Positions 1 to 8,019 of a stretch of 16,939 bases of DNA are shown one piece after another. Positions within the stretch are counted from its first letter, which is position 1, and every line of letters begins with the position of its first letter. Source of the DNA: JAKACU01 sp021821185 (GTDB taxonomy: Bacteria; Bacillota; Bacilli; Alicyclobacillales; SLC66); NCBI GenBank assembly GCA_027343965.1, contig DAHWJX010000007.1, forward strand, positions 1 to 16,939, written 5' to 3'. The notes below the pieces were generated by a model. It was not told where the DNA came from. It worked only from the letters and a program-made list of their open reading frames with translations, and did no database searches. Position numbers and translations under genes: made by a program.

Positions 1-778
1 CTTTGCCTACGGGGTACCGAAATCTCGGATTCTTCTTTTTGATGATCTTAGAAATAAGTTGCACAACTTCATTAGGATCACCACTTGTGCGTGCGATATG
101 TTCCACATCTTTTTTTAAGGCCTCAATCCGTACTTTATAGGGAGAATTGGCGTCCATGGCGGAGTGCTCCATGCCTTTTTCCCAGATGCTTGTGTTATAA
201 GATGCAGGTTCAATCAACACGACACGTACATGATAAGGCGCCATCTCAAGACGCAATGATTCCGATAATCCTTCAAGAGCAAACTTCGAGGCGGAGTACG
301 GCCCCATGCCAGGGAATCCTAACACGGCACTGATGCTGCTCACGTTAATGATCAGTCCTGAACGTTTTTGCCGCATCGAAGGCAACACAGCTTGCATCAT
401 GGTTAACGATCCAAAGAAATTGGTCTCAAATTGTTCACGCCACTTAGAAAGGGAAATGTCTTCGACAAAGCCACCAGATGCAAATCCTGCGTTATTGATT
501 AAAACGTCAATGTGATCATAGTCTGTTAGAAGGCGTTGGATAAATAAAGGGATAGAAGCCATGTCGGTAATATCAAGGTGGCGAATATCGATAGGTTGAT
601 GTACGCCTTGGCTAAGCGCTTTTTCTTCGATAACAGAACGCTTATCGAGATTACGGATGGCTGCAATGACACGGTAGCCCTCGCTTGCGAGAGCTACCGC
701 GGTTGCTAATCCAAAGCCGCTTGAAGCACCAGTAATCAGTACAGTAGTTGAGTTGTTCGTAGACACGTATGATCTCAT
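1..778 (-). CDS. Short-chain dehydrogenase/reductase (SDR), C-terminus cut by window edge
   Basis: A classical SDR oxidoreductase, probably cytosolic and NAD(P)(H)-dependent; the substrate cannot be told from sequence. Translation of the minus strand shows the Rossmann glycine motif TGASSGFG at residues 16-23, NNAG at 95-98, a catalytic Ser near 148 (INVSS), and YSASK with Tyr161 and Lys165. All catalytic elements are therefore present. About 259 residues lie in the window and the frame is still open at base 1, so only the last few dozen residues of a family usually 250-290 long are missing. I use the ATG at 778, but the AAGGA motif directly abuts it. A GTG at 766 has that same motif 12 bases upstream and is an alternative. 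The gene lies downstream of the small exported protein on the same strand, with about 80 bases between them. Confidence 0.9.
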   Translation of the reverse strand, partial: MRSYVSTNNSTTVLITGASSGFGLATAVALASEGYRVIAAIRNLDKRSVIEEKALSQGVHQPIDIRHLDITDMASIPLFIQRLLTDYDHIDVLINNAGFASGGFVEDISLSKWREQFETNFFGSLTMMQAVLPSMRQKRSGLIINVSSISAVLGFPGMGPYSASKFALEGLSESLRLEMAPYHVRVVLIEPASYNTSIWEKGMEHSAMDANSPYKVRIEALKKDVEHIARTSGDPNEVVQLISKIIKKKNPRFRYPVGK

Positions 779-859
779 TCCTTACACAAGTAGGATCATA
801 CTAATTGTACCATGACAAATCGGTTATCATGTAATCTTCCCTCTTTCCATATCTAGTTT

Positions 860-1399
860 TTAAACGTTACGGACGCTTCGTAAAAAGTGGGTAATCCAAG
901 GTTCATACGCTTGGTTGGACTGTTCATTGTTGATGATGATTTCACGAATACTATGAGCAAATGGAGCCAGATACACGGTATATGTTCCGCCTGTGGGCCA
1001 GGAAAACACGAGTTCTCTTCCGTATCTTGAACCTGAATTGTGTAACACTTTTGCTGTCTTATAGGCATGAAGAAGTTGTGACGCCACTTGGTTAACAGTG
1101 TGGTAAGTATTGGTGTCGACGGCTACTCCCATCAAGATCCGGTATGTTGTGTGCGTTTTATTCAGCAATGCTCCACCTGCAAGGACCATAGTGGGGGAAC
1201 CATCGTTGACCGAAACGAAGGACGATGGATATGAGAATTCAATCCAGTTATTTAGATGGTGCACACGCCAAGTTTGGCTCACGACATGCGACGCACGACT
1301 TGCGCGCGTTACCTGTGCAAGTGGCAACCAAAGCACCAAACCGAGGGCTGCTATAAAAATTACCGCCAAACGTACTTTAAATGAACGATTGTCAACCAT
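860..1399 (-). CDS. Hypothetical exported or membrane-anchored protein
   Basis: I do not recognise the family. From the ATG at 1399 the product is 179 residues. A basic N-terminus (VDNRSFKVR) is followed by a hydrophobic stretch of about 20 residues ending near Ala-Ser-Arg-Ala, which reads as a signal peptide or an N-terminal anchor. The rest is soluble, with alternating hydrophobic and polar residues (for example WIEFSYPSSF and RYGRELVFSWP) that suggest a beta-rich extracytoplasmic domain. The frame extends upstream to a GTG at 1462, but that would put 21 residues before the signal sequence. The ATG at 1399 has a GGGG about 8 bases upstream and gives a normal signal peptide, so I prefer it. 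The gene is divergent from spoVAF and codirectional with the SDR gene. Confidence 0.65.
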   Translation of the reverse strand: MVDNRSFKVRLAVIFIAALGLVLWLPLAQVTRASRASHVVSQTWRVHHLNNWIEFSYPSSFVSVNDGSPTMVLAGGALLNKTHTTYRILMGVAVDTNTYHTVNQVASQLLHAYKTAKVLHNSGSRYGRELVFSWPTGGTYTVYLAPFAHSIREIIINNEQSNQAYEPWITHFLRSVRNV

Positions 1400-1500
1400 A
1401 TTGATCGCCCCGCTTTTTATCGGTCCCATATATGAGACGAGATCCATTTCAAAAAGTTTCACTGTAACGGATGGAATTAGAAAATTTTATGGTATCGCCT

Positions 1501-1538
1501 GTATGCATACCATGGAGTAGCTTTCCACATACTCCATG
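1501..1538. repeat. Palindrome plus inverted repeat in the spoVAF leader
   Basis: GTATGCATAC at 1501-1510 is a perfect 10-bp palindrome. Directly after it, CATGGAGTA (1511-1519) and TACTCCATG (1530-1538) form a perfect 9-bp inverted repeat around a 10-base loop. The second arm ends two bases before the AGAGGTG ribosome binding site of spoVAF. It could be an operator in the divergent region or an mRNA hairpin next to the ribosome site. GCATA at 1505-1509 and CATACTC at 1528-1534 resemble sigma-G elements 18 bases apart, but transcription would then start at the ribosome site, so I do not call a promoter. Confidence 0.5.
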
Positions 1539-1555
1539 CAGAGGTGATACAACAC

Positions 1556-3055
1556 ATGACAACGGCCATGGAGTCCTTGGAAAATGTCCAAATATCCCCG
1601 AATTTAGATGAAAATGATAGTATGCTAAAAGAGTTGTTGGGCATCGGCGTGAGCTGGGATCTCATTGCCAAACCATTTGTTTTTGAAAATATCCGTATGA
1701 CAGCGTACACGGCAAACGGTTATTTTTTGACCATGAATATGGTCATGATCGTCGAAAATATGGAAATGACAATCAAGGAATTTGTGAGCCGAAACCCAGA
1801 CGGCTTTGAATTAAAAGATCTCGTGAACTACCTCAACGTAACCGTGAGCTTTGTACAGGTGCAAATCGTGGATAAGATGAAAGATGCAGTGCGATTCATC
1901 CTATCAGGTCCCTTGGTGATTTTTCTTGATGGTTATTCACAGGTTTTACTTATTGATACCCGCGTATACCCGATGCGCGGCATTCAAGAACCTGAAGTTG
2001 AGCGCGTGGTACGGGGACCTAAAGACGGTTTCACGGAAACGATGTTGATCAATGTTGTCCTTATCCGTCGCCGCATGCGTGATCCTCGTTTACGTGTCGA
2101 GCTGATCCAAGTCGGGACGCGTTCGCAGACTGACGTTAGTCTCATTTATCTTGAAGATGTTACCGATTCAAAACTTGTTGATCATATGCGCAAGGAATTG
2201 AAGGCCATGAACACCGATACCGTCGCGATGGGTGAGCAGGCAGTCACTGAATATCTTGGCAAGGTAAAGTGGAATCCATTCCCTATAGCGCGGTACACAG
2301 AACGGCCTGACGTTGCCGTAACTAGTATACTTGAAGGTCAAGTAGTTATTGTTGTTGATACCACGCCAGAAGTCATTATTGCACCAGCCACTGCATTTCA
2401 TCATATTCATCATCCTGAAGACTATCACGTGTATCCGATAAATGGCACATATTTGCGGTGGGTTCTTATCTTTGGCGCGATCATATCGGTATTTTCACCA
2501 AGTTTTTTTATCGTGTTAGCGCAGTTTGGCCATTATTTACCTAAGGGAATTGCTTCGATTGTAATTCCCAAACCGTTACCGTTGCCTTTGGGCTTTCAAT
2601 TTCTTATCGCGCAGATATCTGTTGACTTATTTGAGCGTGCTGTTGTAAATACTCCAACGCCTATGGCGACAGCCATTGCCGTTGTGGCAGCTCTTGTCTT
2701 TGGTCAATTTACCGTTATGATGAATCTGGTGACCCCTGAAGTTCTTGTATTTATGGGTGCGGCTGTTATCGCACAATTCGCTACATCATCGCATGAATTG
2801 GCATCGGCCAATCGTATCTTACGCTTAGGCTCAATCTTCATCACCTGGGCGTTTGGATGGATCGGTTATATACTTGCTGTGGTCGGCGTGATTGTCTTAT
2901 TATCCACCACACGGTCGTTTGGAGTTCCCTTCTTTTGGCCCATTATCCCCTTTGATTGGGAGGGTATCAAAGGGGCTTTTATCAGGCGACCGCTCTTTGA
3001 AGAAGATAAGCGTCCTAAGATTTTTCGACCCAAAAGTTATACCCGCCGTGGCTAG
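1556..3055 (+). CDS. spoVAF: Spore germination protein of the GerA family, SpoVAF type
   Basis: An integral inner-membrane protein of the spore, of the GerA/SpoVAF family. SpoVAF is known as a GerA-A-subunit-like protein that assists germinant-receptor-triggered germination. The product has 499 residues, the usual family length. The soluble N-terminal half holds the family block GPKDGFTET followed by LIRRRMRDPRLR, then YTERPDVA and the stretch ATAFHHIHHPEDY leading into TYLRW. These last blocks resemble SpoVAF more than GerAA as I remember them. From about residue 296 to 465 there are several membrane segments, ending with the typical RSFGVPFFWP motif. The tail is basic. The ATG at 1556 is chosen because AGAGGTG lies 9 bases upstream; an in-frame GTG at 1544 overlaps that site. 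No spoVA genes flank it here, unlike in Bacillus subtilis. Confidence 0.87.
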   Translation: MTTAMESLENVQISPNLDENDSMLKELLGIGVSWDLIAKPFVFENIRMTAYTANGYFLTMNMVMIVENMEMTIKEFVSRNPDGFELKDLVNYLNVTVSFVQVQIVDKMKDAVRFILSGPLVIFLDGYSQVLLIDTRVYPMRGIQEPEVERVVRGPKDGFTETMLINVVLIRRRMRDPRLRVELIQVGTRSQTDVSLIYLEDVTDSKLVDHMRKELKAMNTDTVAMGEQAVTEYLGKVKWNPFPIARYTERPDVAVTSILEGQVVIVVDTTPEVIIAPATAFHHIHHPEDYHVYPINGTYLRWVLIFGAIISVFSPSFFIVLAQFGHYLPKGIASIVIPKPLPLPLGFQFLIAQISVDLFERAVVNTPTPMATAIAVVAALVFGQFTVMMNLVTPEVLVFMGAAVIAQFATSSHELASANRILRLGSIFITWAFGWIGYILAVVGVIVLLSTTRSFGVPFFWPIIPFDWEGIKGAFIRRPLFEEDKRPKIFRPKSYTRRG

Positions 3056-3057
3056 GC

Positions 3058-3087
3058 CTGTCATTCCTTTACGTGCATCGGTATAAT
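3058..3087 (+). promoter_or_regulatory. Probable sigma-A promoter for the PBP-fumarase pair
   Basis: A perfect TATAAT lies at 3082-3087, with CTGTCA (4 of 6 matches to TTGACA) at 3058-3063 and an 18-base spacer. The predicted start near 3094 leaves a short leader before the AAAGGGG ribosome site at 3105-3111. This would separate the PBP gene from spoVAF, which ends at 3055. Confidence 0.5.
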
Positions 3088-3120
3088 ATCGATAGAATGA
3101 TTGTAAAGGGGCATGGTCTC

Positions 3121-4995
3121 ATGAACAAGGCCGACAAGCCGGAAAAACGTCCGTTTGAGTCCCGGCTGAGCTTGGTCTTTATCGGGGTATTTGCTACTGT
3201 TTCTGTATTGATATTAAGACTGGGCTATCTTCAGGTAAAAGTTGGATCACAGTTTATACAAGAATCGAACATCAATGCCTACGATACGCTAACGGTCGCA
3301 CCATCGAGAGGATGGATTTACGATCGCAACCACTACCTCTTAGCGGCGGATAAACCTACGTTTGATGTTGTGTTCACGAATCTTAACTCAAGTGCACAAA
3401 ATCCAGTTGCGATTGCTGATCGACTGGCCGTGCCCTTTGGTATGTCCGCCAAAACTATTGTGAATGCAATGCAATTGAAAGGATATAATCCGCAGGTCAC
3501 GATTCTGCAAAACGCATCGACGCGTTCCGTATCTTATGTGGAAGAGCATGCGACAAGTTTACCTGGTGTTACCGTCATTGCAACACCAGTACGTTATTAT
3601 CCCTATGATGCTCTGGCAGGCCATGTCCTTGGGTATATTGGTGCTATTCCGAACACATCGAGCGCCGCTAAACAGTATGCTAACTATCCACCCAATGCGT
3701 TGGTGGGCCTTGATGGGATAGAGGCGCAGTACGAGACACTATTGCAGGGCAAGCCTGGGACTATGCGGGTAGAAGTGAATAATCAGCAAGTGCCCATGCG
3801 CGATCTTGGTTTGTATCCGGCGCCTGTTGCAGGAGACAACCTTGTGTTGAACATCGATAGCCATCTGCAAGATGTCTTACAGGAAGCGATTAAGCAGCAG
3901 GTGCAAAGCTTGCAAACGCAAGGTTCTTCTTGGGTAGATTCTGGTGTCGCTGTTGCGATGGACCCTAACACGGGTGCTGTGCTTGCGATGGGAAGTTACC
4001 CTTTTTACAATCCGCAATGGTTTGTTGGAGGAATTAGTCAAAAACACTATAATCAATATTCGCAAGCGGCACTTAATCAGGCTGTATCAGGTTTATTCAT
4101 GCCGGGATCAACAGAAAAACCGTTAACATTGATGTATGCATTAAAGCAGGGCGTTATCACACCTTATACAACCGTGTATGATCCGGGGTACTTAATGGTG
4201 GGCAACACCAGGCTAAATGAATGGGTTCCTTATGGTTTTGGCACGGTTACGTTACCCGAAGCACTCGAATATTCGTCCGACGTCTACTTATATCAGGTAG
4301 GTCTGTGGTTAGGTCATTATCCCCCTGCGAACGGCAATATTAATGCTTGGATGAATGGCGATCGGGTAAAGGCATTTAATGGACTGGCGAGTTATGCGAA
4401 ACAATTCGGCCTCACGTCTTTGACGGGTGTGGATCTACCCAATGAACAAACAGGGTACTTTCATGATAACGGTTATTTGTCTGACTTAGCTTACATGGCG
4501 ATTGGTCAGGATCAGGCCTATACTGCTGTTGGACTTGCACAGTATGTGTCGGCTATCGCTAATGGTGGTAAACGCATGAAACCAGAAGTGTTGCATGAAG
4601 TGTTGTCCCCAACCGGTAAGGTACTACAAGTTATAAAACCGGTCATGATGAACAGAATTCCCGTGACTCAGAGTAATTTGAACATTATTCGTGAAGGAAT
4701 GCTTTGGGTAACCACACAGCGCTTGGGCACCGCCTGGTCGACATTTCTAGGGGATCCGTACTCGGTTGCTGGCAAAACTGGTACAGCGCAAACCGGCGTC
4801 AAAGGTCGGGACATCGCGTTATTTATTGGTTGGGCGCCGTTTAACCATCCAAAAATTGCCGTGGCCGTGATCGTCCCTGGCGCTGGTGAAGGGTACCTGT
4901 CCTCAGGACCTGTGGCCAGAAAAATTATTGATGCATATTTGAGTGAATTGGCGGCCAAAAAGCCCATTGCGCCAACGCCGATCCATGTAAATTAA
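3121..4995 (+). CDS. Class B penicillin-binding protein, PBP2-type peptidoglycan transpeptidase
   Basis: A monofunctional D,D-transpeptidase that cross-links peptidoglycan stem peptides on the outer face of the membrane. The product has 624 residues. A single N-terminal membrane anchor (about residues 17-38, SLVFIGVFATVSVLILRLGYLQ) is followed by the class B dimerisation region with APSRGWIYDRN. The transpeptidase domain has S-T-E-K at 330-333 (nucleophile Ser330), S-S-D at 385-387 and K-T-G-T at 552-555. The third position of the SxN motif is Asp, which to my memory also occurs in the PBP2/MrdA branch (SCDTYFY-like). The EYSSDVYLYQ context fits that branch, so elongation or spore-cortex synthesis is the likely role. 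The ATG at 3121 is chosen for AAAGGGG 9 bases upstream; the frame opens earlier at 3073. No PASTA domain is present. Confidence 0.88.
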   Translation: MNKADKPEKRPFESRLSLVFIGVFATVSVLILRLGYLQVKVGSQFIQESNINAYDTLTVAPSRGWIYDRNHYLLAADKPTFDVVFTNLNSSAQNPVAIADRLAVPFGMSAKTIVNAMQLKGYNPQVTILQNASTRSVSYVEEHATSLPGVTVIATPVRYYPYDALAGHVLGYIGAIPNTSSAAKQYANYPPNALVGLDGIEAQYETLLQGKPGTMRVEVNNQQVPMRDLGLYPAPVAGDNLVLNIDSHLQDVLQEAIKQQVQSLQTQGSSWVDSGVAVAMDPNTGAVLAMGSYPFYNPQWFVGGISQKHYNQYSQAALNQAVSGLFMPGSTEKPLTLMYALKQGVITPYTTVYDPGYLMVGNTRLNEWVPYGFGTVTLPEALEYSSDVYLYQVGLWLGHYPPANGNINAWMNGDRVKAFNGLASYAKQFGLTSLTGVDLPNEQTGYFHDNGYLSDLAYMAIGQDQAYTAVGLAQYVSAIANGGKRMKPEVLHEVLSPTGKVLQVIKPVMMNRIPVTQSNLNIIREGMLWVTTQRLGTAWSTFLGDPYSVAGKTGTAQTGVKGRDIALFIGWAPFNHPKIAVAVIVPGAGEGYLSSGPVARKIIDAYLSELAAKKPIAPTPIHVN

Positions 4996-5016
4996 AAGAA
5001 GGGACAGGTGTATTCC

Positions 5017-6534
5017 TTGGACAATTTCTATCAGAGCATACTGGAATTGATTATTGATACGTCTACTAATCTTCCTCCTGACGCAAGAAGGGCTCTTGCT
5101 CGCGCACGCATGCACGAAGATGCTGGCAGCAGAGCGTCGCTTGCTTTAGAAACGATCATCGATAATGTATTGACGGCGGATGCGGAGCAAGGGCCTATCT
5201 GTCAAGATACTGGTATGCCGACATTTGAAGTGATGGTTCCCGTAGGAGTCAATCAATTGGTGATGGAACGGCAAATTAAAGAGGCTGTTGTTGAAGCGAC
5301 TCGGTTGGGCAAGCTTCGGACGAATTCTGTGGATTCCTTGACAGGTAAAAATACAGGCAACAATTTAGGCCCGGGAACCCCAGTCATCCATTTTCATCAG
5401 TGGGATCAGGAAGATATCGAGATGCGCCTTTTGCTAAAAGGCGGTGGATGCGAAAATAAGAACATCCAGTACAGTTTGCCGACTGAGCTTGACGGGTTAG
5501 GTAAGGCAGGGCGGGACTTGGATGGCGTGCGTAAATGTATCTTGCATGCCATTTATCAGGCGCAAGGGCAAGGATGCGCGGCAGGATTTATCGGTGTATC
5601 GATCGGTGGCGATCGAACAACGGGGTACCAACACGCTAAAGAGCAATTGTTTCGCTCCATGGATGATGGTAATCCTGATCCAAGTTTAGCTAGGCTTGAA
5701 GAGTATATTATGGAAAATGCGAATCAGTTGGGCATTGGCACGATGGGGTTTGGTGGAAAAGTGACTTTGCTTGGGTGTAAGATCGGCGTTCAAAACCGGC
5801 TTCCGGCAAGCTTTTTCGTATCTGTGGCGTACAATTGTTGGGCATTTCGCCGCCAGGGCATTCGTATGGATGCGACAGGCAACATTTTGTCGTGGTTGTA
5901 TAAGGATGGGATCAGTGGACTAGATCAAGCCGATACGTCTATGTTGCGCGATGGCGCCAAAGTGCTGCATGCTCCTATCTCAGAAGAAGAGATCCGGTCA
6001 TTGTCAGTAGGCGATGTCGTCATCATCGATGGCGAGTTGCATACAGGTCGTGATGCGTTGCACAAGTTCTTAATGAATCATGATGCTCCTGTGGATGCAC
6101 GTGGTGGTGTGCTTTATCACTGCGGTCCTGTGATGTTGCAGGATGACGACAACCAGTGGCATGTTAAAGCAGCGGGCCCGACGACAAGTTCCCGTGAGGA
6201 ACCTTATCAAGCGGATATCATTAAGAAACTTGGGTTGCGCGTTGTTATTGGAAAAGGCGGCATGGGCGCCAAAACGTTACAGGCTTTACAGGATTATGGG
6301 GCTGTCTATCTCAATGCTATCGGTGGCGCCGCACAGTATTATGCAAAATGTGTGGAACGCGTTGACGGCGTTGACTTCCTGGATCAATTCGGAATTCCCG
6401 AAGCGATGTGGCATATCACGGTTAAAGGATTTGCGGCGATTGTTACAATGGATTCCCATGGTAATAGCTTGCATTCCGATATCGACCAGTTTTCGAAGAA
6501 AAAACTGGGGGATTTCAAAGAGCCTGTCATGTAG
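5017..6534 (+). CDS. Class I fumarate hydratase, [4Fe-4S], alpha and beta domains fused
   Basis: Catalyses reversible hydration of fumarate to L-malate in the TCA cycle, in the cytosol. The 505-residue product contains both parts of the class I family. The N-terminal (alpha, TtdA-like) part carries GPICQDTGMP with Cys62, QGQGCAAGFIGVSIGGDR with Cys187, and SVAYNCWAFRRQ with Cys274; these are the likely cluster ligands, and Cys254 is a nearby alternative for the third. The C-terminal (beta) part shows HTGRDALHK, GPTTSSREEPYQ, GKGGMGAKT and GGAAQYY. The start is taken as TTG 5017 with AGGTG six bases upstream. A GTG at 5008 is in frame but lies only 3 bases from AAGGGA. The gap to the PBP gene is 21 bases with no terminator, so the two are probably cotranscribed. 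A related enzyme acting on L-tartrate cannot be fully excluded. Confidence 0.9.
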   Translation: MDNFYQSILELIIDTSTNLPPDARRALARARMHEDAGSRASLALETIIDNVLTADAEQGPICQDTGMPTFEVMVPVGVNQLVMERQIKEAVVEATRLGKLRTNSVDSLTGKNTGNNLGPGTPVIHFHQWDQEDIEMRLLLKGGGCENKNIQYSLPTELDGLGKAGRDLDGVRKCILHAIYQAQGQGCAAGFIGVSIGGDRTTGYQHAKEQLFRSMDDGNPDPSLARLEEYIMENANQLGIGTMGFGGKVTLLGCKIGVQNRLPASFFVSVAYNCWAFRRQGIRMDATGNILSWLYKDGISGLDQADTSMLRDGAKVLHAPISEEEIRSLSVGDVVIIDGELHTGRDALHKFLMNHDAPVDARGGVLYHCGPVMLQDDDNQWHVKAAGPTTSSREEPYQADIIKKLGLRVVIGKGGMGAKTLQALQDYGAVYLNAIGGAAQYYAKCVERVDGVDFLDQFGIPEAMWHITVKGFAAIVTMDSHGNSLHSDIDQFSKKKLGDFKEPVM

Positions 6535-6544
6535 GCGATGCTAT

Positions 6545-6588
6545 AAAAACATACTGCCGCTTTCTTACCCGGAAGCGGCAGTATGTTA
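6545..6588 (-). terminator. Intrinsic terminator of the cardiolipin synthase gene, shared with the fumarase 3' end
   Basis: The arms at 6549-6562 and 6573-6586 are a perfect 14-bp inverted repeat (core ACTGCCGCTT / AAGCGGCAGT), extendable by two inner pairs. Read on the minus strand the stem is followed by a T run (complement of 6545-6549). On the plus strand it is followed by TATAAAAAA with no T run, so it acts best for cls. The cls stop codon (6586-6588) begins at the last base of the stem. Confidence 0.8.
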
Positions 6589-7800
6589 TAAAAAAGGCCA
6601 TAAAGGGGAGAGTATAAGCTCGCCTAATTTTTGCACTAGTGGTCTGTGAACCCATTCATGCAACTCCAACTCTCTACAGGCCTTGCTATCTTGCGCAAAC
6701 ACAACCTTCATTTGCTCCGCCAACTCTTCGTGAAAAAATTCCAAGTTCATCTCGTAGTTGCCCATGAGACTCATGCGATCCAGATTGGCTGTGCCGATTG
6801 TCGTCCATTTGCCATCGATCGTTGCCGTTTTAGCATGAATCATCGCGCCTTGATATAACCAGATGCGAATGCCTTGCTGGAGGCAATCCGTAAAATAGGT
6901 CCGTGCCAGCCAATCTGCCAGCAAGTGATTCGACTGCTCAGGCACCATCAGTTGCACATTAACTCCGCGTTTGGCGGCTTTGATTAAGGCATGTAATACA
7001 TAGCGATCTGGAATGAAATAAGGAGTAGTCAAATAAATTTGTTCTTTTGCCAAGTCGATTGCATCGATGTACATTGACCGAATAGGAAATGTGATTCGCG
7101 ATGGATTGTTGGCATAAACCCGAATGTTAGGCTGTAAAGCTGTGACAGTTGAACCTAGTGCAAGATCTTTTTTAGTGTTGTCATTCCAGATAGTAATAAA
7201 TGATTGATATAAATTCGTGGCTGCATCGCCAAGGATGCGAACATGTGTATCACGCCATTTTTTCCCATACAAATCACCGATATTGTACCCTCCGACATAG
7301 CCGATGCTTTCATCAACGATAAGCAATTTGCGATGATCTCTTGCCAACCGCCTTGGATCGATGATGTCGATCAAATGCCGCCAAGCATGATAGCGACATA
7401 CATGAATATTTTCAGGGAAACGTTTAAAAGACCGACGCACCACCAGATTAGCAAAGGCATCAAAGATAACATACACTTCAATGCCCTCATTAGCCTTTTC
7501 AATTAATGCGTTTTTCATTTCATTGCCGATTTTATCGCCTTTCCAGATGAACGACTCTAGACAAATGCGGCGCGTGGCGTGTCGGATATCCTCCAACATA
7601 TAGGCATAAAGATCATTGCCGTACGTGAATAGTTGCACTTCGTTGTTGCCGATCGTTAGCGGGTCAAGGTGAAATCGTCCGAGCAGGGTGTTGTGGCGAT
7701 GGCGACGAAAGCGGGTATTTAATGCAGAGACGGCGACGACGATGATCTGTAAAGAAATAATGATGCCAATAGCCAATAAGAATCCATTTTCAACATTCAC
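6586..7800 (-). CDS. cls: Cardiolipin synthase / phospholipase D family protein
   Basis: A membrane-bound phosphatidyltransferase that condenses two phosphatidylglycerol molecules into cardiolipin and glycerol. The 404-residue product has one N-terminal membrane segment (about residues 6-26, LLAIGIIISLQIIVVAVSAL). It also has two complete HKD motifs: HRKLLIVD with His156, Lys158 and Asp163, and HAKTATID with His322, Lys324 and Asp329, the latter followed by GTANLDRMS. One anchor and about 400 residues match the shorter Bacillus enzymes of the YwjE type rather than the two-anchor, roughly 480-residue Cls. The start is the GTG at 7800, because AAAGGTG lies 9 bases upstream; a GTG at 7812 sits inside that site. 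The gene converges on fumarase and ends in a strong hairpin. A transphosphatidylase with another acceptor alcohol is possible. Confidence 0.85.
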   Translation of the reverse strand: MNVENGFLLAIGIIISLQIIVVAVSALNTRFRRHRHNTLLGRFHLDPLTIGNNEVQLFTYGNDLYAYMLEDIRHATRRICLESFIWKGDKIGNEMKNALIEKANEGIEVYVIFDAFANLVVRRSFKRFPENIHVCRYHAWRHLIDIIDPRRLARDHRKLLIVDESIGYVGGYNIGDLYGKKWRDTHVRILGDAATNLYQSFITIWNDNTKKDLALGSTVTALQPNIRVYANNPSRITFPIRSMYIDAIDLAKEQIYLTTPYFIPDRYVLHALIKAAKRGVNVQLMVPEQSNHLLADWLARTYFTDCLQQGIRIWLYQGAMIHAKTATIDGKWTTIGTANLDRMSLMGNYEMNLEFFHEELAEQMKVVFAQDSKACRELELHEWVHRPLVQKLGELILSPLWPFL

Positions 7801-7859
7801 ATGAATAGGCACCTTTTATCGACTCCCCATCTCCATTCCTAGAGAAATTATCCCATTTA

Positions 7860-7888
7860 AACATAGAGTCTACGCCTAGATAAATCAA
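7860..7888 (-). promoter_or_regulatory. Possible sigma-A promoter for cls
   Basis: On the minus strand TTGATT (complement of 7883-7888) and TATGTT (complement of 7860-7865) are separated by 17 bases. Each matches the consensus at 4 of 6 positions. The site lies about 60 bases upstream of the cls start, in the region between cls and the divergent small gene. Confidence 0.3.
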
Positions 7889-7946
7889 GTAAGCATGCAC
7901 ATAAAATCTACAGGCTGAATATAAAAGTTGTATGTGGGAAAAACTT

Positions 7947-7974
7947 TTGCCTTATCGCAAAATCGTGATATAAT
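7947..7974 (+). promoter_or_regulatory. Extended -10 promoter of the small membrane protein gene
   Basis: TATAAT at 7969-7974 is preceded by TG one base upstream (TGATATAAT), an extended -10. TTGCCT at 7947-7952 (4 of 6 matches) lies 16 bases before it. The only gene downstream before a terminator is the 64-residue protein at 8020. Confidence 0.65.
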
Positions 7975-7975
7975 C

Positions 7976-8001
7976 AAAACAGAAAAAGAATTTTCTGTTT
8001 T
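7976..8001 (+). repeat. Leader inverted repeat of the small membrane protein gene
   Basis: AAAACAGAAAA (7976-7986) and TTTTCTGTTTT (7991-8001) are a perfect 11-bp inverted repeat with a 4-base AGAA loop. It starts two bases after the -10 box, so it lies at or just after the transcription start. The T run continues to 8003. It could be an operator at the start site or a 5' mRNA hairpin. The stem is too AT-rich to be a convincing terminator. Confidence 0.55.
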
Positions 8002-8019
8002 TTATGCGAGGTGGTAACA

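Noticed and set aside
811..831. Imperfect inverted repeat CATGACAA / TTATCATG between the SDR gene and the unknown exported-protein gene.
   Set aside because: One mismatch (or G-U pair), a weak AT stem and no T run; not enough for a terminator or operator call.
804..834. Possible SDR promoter with TACAAT on the minus strand.
   Set aside because: No acceptable -35 hexamer at 16-19 bases.
1110..1520. A 136-residue plus-strand frame opposite the exported-protein gene.
   Set aside because: It has no ribosome site or domain-like pattern and is antisense to a better supported gene with a signal peptide.
1505..1534. Sigma-G-like promoter for spoVAF (GCATA and CATACTC).
   Set aside because: The predicted start would fall on the ribosome binding site, and the -10 match is incomplete.
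6143..6649. A 168-residue plus-strand frame over the end of the fumarase gene.
   Set aside because: It is out of frame with clear fumarase beta-domain sequence, runs through the terminator hairpin, and has no recognisable protein features.
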